A stretch of DNA of 11,411 nt from NCBI GenBank assembly GCA_030629295.1, contig DAOVPH010000029.1:1-11411 (forward strand). Reading direction: 5' to 3'. Source of the DNA: Candidatus Latescibacterota bacterium. Its GTDB lineage: Bacteria > Latescibacterota > MVCY01. The notes beneath the pieces are model-generated. The model did not search any database, was not told where the DNA came from, and saw nothing but the letters and a program-made list of their open reading frames with translations. Numbering within the stretch: the stretch's first letter is position 1; every line of letters begins with the position of its first letter. Both the position numbers and the translations under genes were made by a program. Below, piece after piece: positions 5,786 through 11,411 of this stretch.

Positions 5786-6934
5786 TTAGAAGTCTTGAAC
5801 GGAGTTACTACTCATTTTTGCTGCTGACTTCTTTCGGATGAGGCTCTCTCCTTCTGTCACGGTAAATGTGATCTTGAAAGATGTTCCCCGGTTCCCATCA
5901 AGTTCGATGGTACCCCTAAGCTGATCTGTTAGCGTGTTCACCAATTGCAAGCCCAATGACCTTGTGTTTCGAAAATGGAAATCCTTCGGTAAGCCGACAC
6001 CATTATCGCTGACGATCAGGGTGAACTTATTACCTGTCTGCACCGCTCTGTCGCTTGGTGCAGCAGGTAGGTCCGAACTGAGGTCGATGCAGATTTCGCC
6101 CTTCCTGCCTTCCGGAAAGGCATGTTTCAGACAGTTCGACACAAGCTCATTTATAATCAAGCCACAGGGAATTGCCGTGTCAATTCCCAGCAAACCATCA
6201 ACCACATTTATCTTCAGGCTGATAGCCTCCGAGTTCACCCCATAGGAACGGAAAAGATGATCTGTTATATTCCGGATGTATTCAGCGAAATCAATCCTGG
6301 CCAGCTCTTCGAATTGGTAGAGCTTTTCGTGGATGGAAGCTATTGACCTGATACGGTTATAACTTTCCTTGAACATCTCCAGGCTTTCTTTATCCTTGAC
6401 ATATTCGGACTGAAGCCGGAGCAGACTGGAGATGACCTGCAGATTATTCTTGACTCGATGGTGAACCTCCTTCAGAAGCATCTCTTTTTCTCTAAGCGAT
6501 GCTTTGATCTGCTCCTCTGCCCACTTGCGTTCGATGGCATAGCGCATGGCACGCACCAGCAGGTTGCCTTCCACCTGCCCTTTGACCAGATAATCCTGTG
6601 CGCCCTCCCGTACTGCTTTGACTCCCAACATTCCATCGCCAAGGCCGGTCAGCACCACAATCGGCACTTGCGGCGCTTTAGCCTGCACCTTGGCCAATGT
6701 ATCAATTCCCCGGCTGTCCGGCAGCACGAGGTCCAACAAGACTACGTCGATGCCTCCCTCAGCAAGGTGCTCCAGCCCCGTCGAGAGCCGCTTGGCGACT
6801 GCCACATCGAAAAAAACGCCTCCCACTTCAGCCAGCATCTCCCGTATCAAGCGGGCATCTCCTGGGTTGTCCTCGACTAGTAAAACCCTTATGATTTCGG
6901 ATTGCGGATTGCGGATTACGGATTGGTCATTCAT
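5786..6934 (-). CDS. Receiver fused to a HisKA_2-family histidine kinase
   Basis: The protein has 382 residues. Residues 15-130 are a receiver (Glu21-Asp22, phospho-acceptor Asp68, Thr96, Lys118). Residues 150-230 are a HisKA_2 dimerisation domain with EVHHRVKNNLQVISSLLRLQ, phospho-acceptor probably His159. Residues 255-360 are the ATPase: N-box NELVSNCLKHAFP, G1 DNGVGLP and a short G2 SLGLQLV. It is soluble, and receiver-first kinases of this type usually take phosphate from another kinase or link two relays. The start is ATG 6934 with GAGGAG upstream. Residues 5-14 (SVIRNPQSEI) are encoded by a heptamer repeat, not by receiver homology, so the natural N-terminus has been altered. It lies 54 nt after the Rcp1-type gene and 42 nt before a receiver gene. 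Confidence 0.93.
   Translation of the reverse strand: MNDQSVIRNPQSEIIRVLLVEDNPGDARLIREMLAEVGGVFFDVAVAKRLSTGLEHLAEGGIDVVLLDLVLPDSRGIDTLAKVQAKAPQVPIVVLTGLGDGMLGVKAVREGAQDYLVKGQVEGNLLVRAMRYAIERKWAEEQIKASLREKEMLLKEVHHRVKNNLQVISSLLRLQSEYVKDKESLEMFKESYNRIRSIASIHEKLYQFEELARIDFAEYIRNITDHLFRSYGVNSEAISLKINVVDGLLGIDTAIPCGLIINELVSNCLKHAFPEGRKGEICIDLSSDLPAAPSDRAVQTGNKFTLIVSDNGVGLPKDFHFRNTRSLGLQLVNTLTDQLRGTIELDGNRGTSFKITFTVTEGESLIRKKSAAKMSSNSVQDF
6893..6925. repeat. Heptamer array inside the 5' end of a kinase gene
   Basis: On the plus strand the units are GATTTCG, GATTGCG, GATTGCG, GATTACG and a partial GATTG. It lies 10-41 bases inside the coding sequence of the REC-HisKA_2 gene and encodes IRNPQS-type residues. 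A gain or loss of one 7-base unit would shift the reading frame. Confidence 0.92.
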
Positions 6935-6988
6935 TGTCAGTTTCTCCTCGAAGTTTTGATTGAAGAAACCGTTCTGGCAATAATCGGT

Positions 6989-7435
6989 TCACTTCGCTGG
7001 CAGTTTCACGACAGTCAGCCAGAATTCCTCGATGCACTTCACTACCTTAATGAACTGCTCCAGGTCAACTGGCTTGGTGATGTAGCAGTTCGCGTGCAGG
7101 TCGTAGGTCTTGAGGATGTCCTCTTCGGCTTTTGAGGTGGTCAGAATCACCACTGGGATGCGCTTCAGCTTAGGGTCTTGTTTGATTTCCGCCAACACCT
7201 CGCGACCATCCTTTTTCGGCAGGTTCAGGTCGAGCAGGATGAGGTCTGAATGAGGCGCATCGGCAAACTTGTCTTCTCGGCGTAGAAAGGCCATGGCCTC
7301 TATGCCATCCCAGGCCACATGCAGCTTGTTGCGCACCTTGCCCTCCTTGAAGGCTTCCTGCGTCAGGCGCACGTCGCCGGGGTTGTCCTCCACCAACAGG
7401 ATCTCAATAGGTCTGCCGATTGTTTCAATGCTCAT
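6989..7435 (-). CDS. Rcp1-type single-domain response regulator
   Basis: The protein has 148 residues and is receiver only. The acidic pocket is Glu16-Asp17 (LLVEDNPGDVRL), the phospho-acceptor Asp69 (LILLDLNLPKKDG), then Thr99/Thr100 (VVILTTSKAEED) and Lys121 (YITKPVDLEQF). The EDNPGD start, the long loop around FADAPHSD and the LNLPKKDGREVL block are hallmarks of the Rcp1 family, the partners of cyanobacterial and bacterial phytochrome kinases. It follows a phytochrome-type kinase by 61 nt, so the two are almost certainly a pair. No DNA-binding domain is present, so it should pass phosphate on or act by protein contact. No clear Shine-Dalgarno precedes ATG 7435. Confidence 0.93.
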   Translation of the reverse strand: MSIETIGRPIEILLVEDNPGDVRLTQEAFKEGKVRNKLHVAWDGIEAMAFLRREDKFADAPHSDLILLDLNLPKKDGREVLAEIKQDPKLKRIPVVILTTSKAEEDILKTYDLHANCYITKPVDLEQFIKVVKCIEEFWLTVVKLPAK

Positions 7436-7471
7436 GGTTTTTCTGTGTCTCTTTGTGTAATGCGTGATGCC

Positions 7472-7506
7472 TGAAACGTGATGCGTGATTTACGTTTCAC
7501 GTTTCA
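7472..7506. repeat. Heptamer direct repeat and inverted repeat at a gene junction
   Basis: ACGTTTC occurs twice in tandem (7492-7505), and TGAAACGTG (7472-7480) is the reverse complement of CACGTTTCA (7498-7506). The pair could form a 9-bp stem in the mRNA between the kinase and its Rcp1 partner. The repeat provides the TGA stop of the kinase gene. No T-run follows, so it is not a clear terminator. Confidence 0.65.
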
Positions 7507-8753
7507 CTCCTTGGGATTGTGAAGTAGAATGTCGAGCCCTTTCCGGGTTCCGACTCCATCCAGATGCGCCCCCGGTGGCGTTCGATAATCCTCTTGCAAA
7601 TCGCCAGGCCGATGCCGGTGCCGGGATACTCTTTGCCGTGCAGGCGTTCAAAGATCACGAAGATTCGGTTGGCATACTCTGGGTCGATGCCAATGCCGTT
7701 GTCGCATACTGAGAAGACCCATTCATTTCCTTTTTGCTCGGCCGAGATATGAACACGCAGTGGCTCTTCGTCATGGAACTTGATGGCGTTGCCTATCAGA
7801 TTCTGGAACAGTTGGGTAAGTTGTGAGACATCGGCCATCACGGTCGGCAGGGGATCGTGGGTCACCACCGCGCCGCTTTCCTCGATAGCCACCCGCAGAT
7901 GAGCCAGGACTCGGTCAAGGATAGCCTCACAATCGGCTGGCTCGGACCCACTGCCCCGCGTGCCCACCCGGGAATAGGCCAACAGGTCATTGATCATCTG
8001 CTGCATCCGGGTGGCACCATCCACGGCATAGGCGATGAAATCATCAGCATCGGCGTCGAGTTTACCTTTGTATCGCCGCGCCAGTAGTTGTACGTAGCTG
8101 GCCACCATACGCAGCGGCTCCTGCAGATCGTGTGAGGTTATGTAGGCGAATTGCTCCAGTTCTACATTGGAACGCTCCAAGTCCGCCATAGTTTGCTTCA
8201 ATCTTGCCTCGGCCTGCTTGTGTTCGGTGATCTCCTGCTCCAATTGTTCCTTTGCTTTCACGAGTCTCGCGGTGCGTTTCTCTACCCGGACTTCCAGCTC
8301 GTCGCAGGCCTTTTGCAACGCCTTCTCCGCCTGCTTACGTTCTGAGATATCCTTTCCAACCAGGATAATACTTTCGGTCTGAGTATATTTATCCCACACT
8401 TTTGATGCTGAAAGCAGTAATGGAATCTGTTTCCCCTCTTTTCTTCTGACAATAACCTCAAAATCTATTCCTGGTTTTTTTTCCTCCAAAAGGCTATCTA
8501 TTGATTCCCTTATTTTTTTACGATTTTCTCTGTCGAAAATTAGGTCATAGGAATAGTTAATCAGCTCGTATTTCTTGTATCCCAAAAGGCCAAGGGTATA
8601 GGGATTTGTTGCCTGGATGTTGTTTTCCCTATCCAAGAGCAAATAGAATTCATTCATGCTGTTTATGATATTACTCAACAGAGATTTTGTTTCAGAAAGC
8701 TCGGACAACAGATTGAAAATCGCTTTCTGGGAAAAAAATCCGATATCTGCCAT
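7497..8753 (-). CDS. PAS histidine kinase of the phytochrome-kinase type
   Basis: The protein has 418 residues and is soluble. A PAS domain (about 22-137) ends in the usual DISERKQAEKAL, followed by a coiled coil (about 140-198). HisKA has the H-box FAYITSHDLQEPLRMV with phospho-acceptor His208. The ATPase has N-box NLIGNAIKFH, G1 DNGIGID (351-357), F-box IFERLHG and G2 GTGIGLAI (379-386). SHDLQEPLR plus IFERLHG is characteristic of kinases in bacteriophytochrome and cyanobacterial phytochrome proteins, but the chromophore GAF/PHY domains are missing and only a PAS domain is present. The gene is compositionally split: the kinase half is about 60-65% GC, the PAS half about 28-38% GC, with the switch at the RKQAEKAL linker (near 8341). 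AGGTGG precedes ATG 8753. Partner: the Rcp1-type receiver downstream. Confidence 0.94.
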   Translation of the reverse strand: MADIGFFSQKAIFNLLSELSETKSLLSNIINSMNEFYLLLDRENNIQATNPYTLGLLGYKKYELINYSYDLIFDRENRKKIRESIDSLLEEKKPGIDFEVIVRRKEGKQIPLLLSASKVWDKYTQTESIILVGKDISERKQAEKALQKACDELEVRVEKRTARLVKAKEQLEQEITEHKQAEARLKQTMADLERSNVELEQFAYITSHDLQEPLRMVASYVQLLARRYKGKLDADADDFIAYAVDGATRMQQMINDLLAYSRVGTRGSGSEPADCEAILDRVLAHLRVAIEESGAVVTHDPLPTVMADVSQLTQLFQNLIGNAIKFHDEEPLRVHISAEQKGNEWVFSVCDNGIGIDPEYANRIFVIFERLHGKEYPGTGIGLAICKRIIERHRGRIWMESEPGKGSTFYFTIPRSET

Positions 8754-8796
8754 ATTTCCACCTATTATTTTCCGTTAAAAAGACCGATACTTTTTC

Positions 8797-9312
8797 TTAT
8801 CTCCTATCCTCAGCTATAGGCTTCTTTGAAATTCTATTCTTTAAGGCTTTTATTTCTTCTTTCAGTTCTGACATTTTCTCCTCTCTTTCTCCGGCAATCT
8901 TCGCTATTGATTCTAACTCCTGTTCACGCTCTTTTAACTCGGTTATATCCCTGGACAATTCTATAACCAAGGTTATATTTCCATCCTTGTCGCGCGCAAA
9001 TACCGAAGATGAGCAAGAAAAGTATATTGGCTTTCCTTCCGGGGGTGTTACTTGGACGTTGTGACGATGTATCTTGCAGTCTTTAAATGTCTTCTGCACC
9101 AGACATTCGGGACAACGTTCGTTTCTGCCATGATATGCGGTGTAGCACTTCATGCCTATTAGGTCATCGCCAAAAAATTGTTTAGCAATGCGATTTCCCC
9201 ACAACACATTAAAGTCCTTATCAACAATACTTGCGTGTATTGGTAATGCCTCCAATGCTTCAAGCAATTCTTCAGGTGTCAATTCAATATTACCCAGTTT
9301 GAATTTTTCCAT
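8797..9312 (-). CDS. Stand-alone PAS protein with a Cys cluster and coiled-coil tail
   Basis: The protein has 171 residues from ATG 9312, with AAAGGAG 6 nt upstream. Residues 1-20 are a short leader, 20-125 a PAS domain ending in ELSRDITELKERE, and 125-162 a charged coiled coil (EREQELESIAKIAGEREEKM). Cys56, Cys67 and Cys70 occur as KCY... RCPEC, the Cys pattern seen in a PAS subfamily of anaerobes (KCY...PCPxCP), with a further Cys79 and Cys100. This could bind metal or sense redox state, which is inference. There is no kinase, cyclase or methyl-acceptor output, so it probably works by dimerising with a partner through the coiled coil. The partner may be the kinase 43 nt downstream, whose PAS domain has a similar low GC content. 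Confidence 0.88.
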   Translation of the reverse strand: MEKFKLGNIELTPEELLEALEALPIHASIVDKDFNVLWGNRIAKQFFGDDLIGMKCYTAYHGRNERCPECLVQKTFKDCKIHRHNVQVTPPEGKPIYFSCSSSVFARDKDGNITLVIELSRDITELKEREQELESIAKIAGEREEKMSELKEEIKALKNRISKKPIAEDRR

Positions 9313-9334
9313 TGTTCTCTCCTTTCTAATAATC

Positions 9335-10033
9335 CTAAAATCGGTGGCAATTTACTTCCGAGGTAAGGTATCGGCCCAGTTCCTCAAACCGCTCTCTATT
9401 ACTATTATAGAAAGGCAGTAACTCTTGGTATTTTCTCACCTTTTCTGTATCCTTTATCTCTATAACTTTAATGTCTTTAGGCAGCCGCTTCTTAACATTA
9501 TGATTGGCGCCAATAAAAATGATTCCTGTCTCGTCTTCATTTAGGGTTTCGGCTATCCTGTTGGCAATAAATTTATCTCTTTTGTTTAAGAGTCTATTTT
9601 TAGATAGCTTATATTTTATGAATGCGATTAATTTCTCAGGTATAGACTTCGCCTGTGTTATGGCAAGTAACCTATCGAGTTCTTTCTTAACAAGTTTAAA
9701 ATCCTCTGTCTTGACTAAAACGGCCCCTCGTTTAAGGAGCCTCAACACTACCTCATAATTCTTACTTCCTGCTTTTATACTTTCTTCAACTATTTTCTCT
9801 CCCACCTCGCCTTCTGCTACCATCCCATCCTGGTATATTTTCATCTTCCTTGTGTATACATCTATGGAATCAAAATAATGTGCTATGGCATTCCAAAATC
9901 CTGAAATAGTTTCTCTATGCCGTTTCCAGAACTCCTCTCCAAAACCTGCAATACCTCTTTCATTTACCTGTTTAGCAATGCTGCCTAAGTCAGCACTCAT
10001 ATGGATAATCGGCACGTAAATGAGTTTTTTCAT
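9335..10033 (-). CDS. Unrecognised protein, possibly TraB/ChaN-like
   Basis: The protein has 232 residues from ATG 10033 (AGGAG 5-9 nt upstream). There is no signal peptide or membrane helix; it is Lys/Glu-rich. The N-terminus KKLIYVPIIHMSADLGSI begins with a strand-like segment followed by His11. Near the C-terminus, RDKFIANRIAE (152-162) is followed by GIIFIGANHNVKKRLP (170-185). This order (RD...A..I, then a strand ending GAxH) is the pattern of the TraB/PrgY and ChaN-like superfamily, but the match is weak and I would not assign a function. It lies in a compact run: 38 nt after a receiver gene and 22 nt before the PAS gene. A 5' stub resembling its start lies at 11014-11067. It is probably a cytoplasmic accessory protein of this signalling operon. 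Confidence 0.7.
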   Translation of the reverse strand: MKKLIYVPIIHMSADLGSIAKQVNERGIAGFGEEFWKRHRETISGFWNAIAHYFDSIDVYTRKMKIYQDGMVAEGEVGEKIVEESIKAGSKNYEVVLRLLKRGAVLVKTEDFKLVKKELDRLLAITQAKSIPEKLIAFIKYKLSKNRLLNKRDKFIANRIAETLNEDETGIIFIGANHNVKKRLPKDIKVIEIKDTEKVRKYQELLPFYNSNRERFEELGRYLTSEVNCHRF

Positions 10034-10071
10034 CTCCGCTCCTGTTATTTAGCCGCGTCCACTTCTTTGGA

Positions 10072-10497
10072 TTAGAATCTCCTTATCCCTCTCTTACCTT
10101 TTCTTACCCTCTGAAGGAGACTATCAGAGGCGGGTAAAAGGGCACTTTTTATAAGAGCCTTAATATAGTTAATATCGATTGGCTTGGTAATATAATCATA
10201 GGCCCCCAATCTCATTGCTATCCTGGCGGTTTTCATTGCTCCGTAGCCCGTAATTATAATAACCTCTATGTTTCTATCTATTCTCTTAATCTGTCGTAAC
10301 ACTTCGATTCCGTTCATACCCACCATCTTCAAATCTAAAATTACCAGATTCGGCCTTTTCTCCTCTACCTGCTCTAACGCTGTTTTACCGTTATTAACCG
10401 TAAGAACTGTGTATTCTTTCTTTTCTAATATCTTTCGAAAAACCTCAAGCACGATTTTCTCGTCATCTACTACTAAAATGATCGGTTTTCTTTTCAT
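10072..10497 (-). CDS. Single-domain response regulator coupled to hsp20
   Basis: The protein has 141 residues from ATG 10497. GGAGG lies 8 nt before this ATG; the upstream in-frame GTG at 10512 is inside that site and inside hsp20, so it is the weaker choice. Receiver residues are Asp11-Asp12 (VVDDEK), phospho-acceptor Asp55 (LVILDLKMVGMNG), Thr83 (IIITGYG) and Lys105 (YITKPID). A basic tail (RVRKGKRGIRRF) ends the protein, with no HTH or enzyme domain. The hsp20 stop and this start are arranged TGAGATG, one base apart, so translation is probably coupled. The form is like the receivers of NtrC-type and hybrid systems, but with the output removed. Confidence 0.93.
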   Translation of the reverse strand: MKRKPIILVVDDEKIVLEVFRKILEKKEYTVLTVNNGKTALEQVEEKRPNLVILDLKMVGMNGIEVLRQIKRIDRNIEVIIITGYGAMKTARIAMRLGAYDYITKPIDINYIKALIKSALLPASDSLLQRVRKGKRGIRRF

Positions 10498-10498
10498 C

Positions 10499-11002
10499 TC
10501 ATTTTCCTCCACTCAAAAAGGATTCACTTTCTTTTTTCTTAGGAAACGTTATCTCTAAAATCCCGTGTTTAAAATTTTCCACTGTCTTCTCAATATCTAC
10601 ATCTGGTGGTAGGTCAATCTCCTCTCTAAACTCCTGCTCTCCGTGTTTAGCAAAGATAACATATTTGTCGGGTTTTATATCGATGTCTATTTCGCCCCTG
10701 GAAAAACTGCCCAGGTCTATTATAATCTTTACCTCCTTCGCTTCTTTAAATACATCCACCAGTGGCTCTTTTATTTTCTTAAAAATGGGCTTGGTCACAT
10801 AGGCCCACTGCCTTGGTCTTCGGTAGACCTTTGGTCTAAAGTGAGGCGCTGGCCTTGCTGCTTTAGGTGGAGCTCCTGGAACAGCGGGCCTTGTAGGCCT
10901 TGCAGGCGCGATTTTTGCCTTCTCTCGATAGCGCCGACCCTTTTTCTCGCGCTCCTCCCTCCACCTATCGCTCATTGTCCTTGGAGGTATGCTTCGTATC
11001 AT
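10499..11002 (-). CDS. Hsp20/alpha-crystallin-type protein with a basic Pro/Arg-rich N-terminus
   Basis: The protein has 167 residues from ATG 11002; a second in-frame ATG at 10975 (residue 10) is possible and neither has a well-placed Shine-Dalgarno. Residues 1-66 are very basic and rich in Pro, Ala and Arg (APARPTRPAVPGAPPKAARP), presumably disordered. Residues 79-156 form an alpha-crystallin-like domain: EPLVDVFKEAKEVKIIIDLG, then EIDLPPDVDIEKTVENFKHG, then ILEITFPK, matching the Hsp20 pattern (PLVDVxEExxEV...LPxxVD...xxxNGILEIxxPK). The usual A-x-ELPG segment is altered to IDLGSFSRGEIDI, and no C-terminal I-x-I oligomer motif is seen. A chaperone, or an Hsp20-fold adaptor as in gas-vesicle proteins, are both possible. 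Coupling to a receiver gene suggests a stress-signalling link. Confidence 0.82.
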   Translation of the reverse strand: MIRSIPPRTMSDRWREEREKKGRRYREKAKIAPARPTRPAVPGAPPKAARPAPHFRPKVYRRPRQWAYVTKPIFKKIKEPLVDVFKEAKEVKIIIDLGSFSRGEIDIDIKPDKYVIFAKHGEQEFREEIDLPPDVDIEKTVENFKHGILEITFPKKKESESFLSGGK

Positions 11003-11013
11003 CTCTCGTCAAC

Positions 11014-11067
11014 TTATCGGTGAGGCCAAGTGGAAGGAATAACAGGAACATAAATCACTTTTCCCAT
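11014..11067 (-). pseudogene. Short ORF resembling the 5' stub of a paralogue of the 9335-10033 gene
   Basis: A near-ideal AAGGAG lies 7 nt before ATG 11067. The 17-residue product MGKVIYVPVIPSTWPHR starts like MKKLIYVPII of the gene at 9335-10033 (I/V-YVP-V/I-I in register) and then diverges and stops at TAA. It reads as the beginning of a paralogue whose body was deleted, with hsp20 starting 11 nt further on. It could instead be a leader peptide. The similarity is short. Confidence 0.45.
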
Positions 11068-11086
11068 CTCTTTGCTCCTTGTCTTA

Positions 11087-11100
11087 CGAGTATCGAGTAT
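11087..11100. repeat. Tandem CGAGTAT heptamer, two units
   Basis: Two perfect CGAGTAT units lie in the gap between the broken aminotransferase-like stretch and the short ORF at 11067. The unit length is the same as in the other arrays of the window. Confidence 0.6.
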
Positions 11101-11109
11101 GTATATAAC

Positions 11110-11391
11110 TTATCTCCGATAATTATCCAAAACCTTCTTTATAATCTCAGAGATATCCATCATATCTTTTATGGTATATCTATCAGTGAATGCCCAACCA
11201 AGGGTATTTTCAAGATAGGCCTTGGCCTTAGGACAGGTATCCGAGCCATAGTGGACAACTTTATCCGGATCGGCATAGTCAAGTATAGCCTTTGTCCTGC
11301 GGGCCTACGGTTCAAATATCCTCCAGCGCCCCCCGTGTTTTAATCTTCCCTTAGGACTTGCCTCCTCCCCAAGCTGTACTTTGCGATCTGT
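11110..11391 (-). pseudogene. Broken coding stretch, possibly the C-terminal end of a DegT-type aminotransferase
   Basis: One minus-strand frame reads 28 sense codons (11391-11308, ending RWRIFEP), a TAG at 11307-11305, then 64 codons to a TAA at 11112-11110. The second part contains ARRTKAILDYADPDKVVHYG, SDTCPKAKAYLENTLGWAF and YTIKDMMDISEIIKKVLDNY. The run CPKA... YTxxDMxDIxxIIxKVLxxYR resembles the C-terminal end of DegT/DnrJ/EryC1/StrS aminotransferases (CPxAE... LTxxDxxDIxEAIxKV), which act in sugar or cell-surface biosynthesis. The match is from memory and modest. A further in-frame TAG lies at 11394-11392. The sense of the protein seems to continue across the first TAG, so a nonsense mutation is likely. 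No start codon is visible for the second part. Confidence 0.4.
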
Positions 11392-11411
11392 CTAACCGGC
11401 TGTTGACAGCC

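Noticed and set aside
7472..7506. Rho-independent terminator between the kinase and Rcp1 genes
   Set aside because: The stem is AT-containing with alternative pairings and no T-run follows on the minus strand.
11305..11307. TAG as a pyrrolysine codon
   Set aside because: The surrounding protein does not resemble a methylamine methyltransferase, and no pyl gene or element is in the window.
11303..11335. GGTTCAAAT as a possible tRNA T-loop
   Set aside because: The flanking five bases on each side do not pair and no acceptor or anticodon arm could be found.
10900..11343. Plus-strand 147-codon ORF at the right end
   Set aside because: It is antisense to hsp20 and the aminotransferase-like stretch, has no ribosome binding site, and shows no recognisable motif.

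Overview
The window is a bacterial signal-transduction region, almost all of it on the minus strand. It holds three complete histidine kinases, the 5' part of a double-receiver/PAS protein, several stand-alone receiver proteins, a stand-alone PAS protein, a small heat-shock (Hsp20) protein, and a divergent sigma-54-like protein fused to a GIY-YIG nuclease-like domain. None of the receiver proteins carries a visible DNA-binding output domain. The organism cannot be named from the sequence. A sigma-54 relative, many soluble PAS/REC proteins and abundant heptamer tandem repeats would suit an environmental bacterium with a large signalling repertoire (Desulfobacterota, Planctomycetota/Brocadiales, Omnitrophota or NC10 type), but this is only an inference.

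Layout in transcription order on the minus strand. 11411-11068: a broken coding stretch, possibly the end of a DegT-type aminotransferase, with an in-frame TAG. 11067-11014: a short ORF that looks like the 5' stub of a paralogue of the gene at 9335-10033. 11002-10499: Hsp20-type protein. 10497-10072: receiver protein, one base after the hsp20 stop. 10033-9335: unrecognised protein with a weak TraB/ChaN-like motif. 9312-8797: PAS protein with a Cys cluster. 8753-7497: PAS histidine kinase of the phytochrome-kinase type. 7435-6989: Rcp1-type receiver. 6934-5786: receiver fused to a HisKA_2 kinase. 5743-5312: receiver whose former PAS extension is frameshifted and truncated. Most gaps between intact genes from 11002 to 5312 are under 65 nt, so operonic transcription is likely.

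From 4376 to 5213 the pattern changes. Two tiny membrane-protein genes overlap by ATGA on the plus strand and start at what looks like a leaderless promoter. They lie between two identical 30-bp palindromic repeats. Next to them is a dense tract of heptamer and octamer repeats. Leftwards, again on the minus strand, come the sigma-54/GIY-YIG protein (4375-3167), a membrane PAS histidine kinase (3111-1585) and a REC-REC-PAS-PAS protein that leaves the window (1531-1).

Two themes deserve attention. The first is the sigma-54 core fused to a GIY-YIG domain with all its expected catalytic residues. The second is pervasive short tandem repetition: (GAA)13 and (GAA)10 tracts encode polyglutamate inside two PAS domains, heptamer arrays occupy gene junctions and the 5' end of one kinase gene, and an octamer array lies beside a broken gene.
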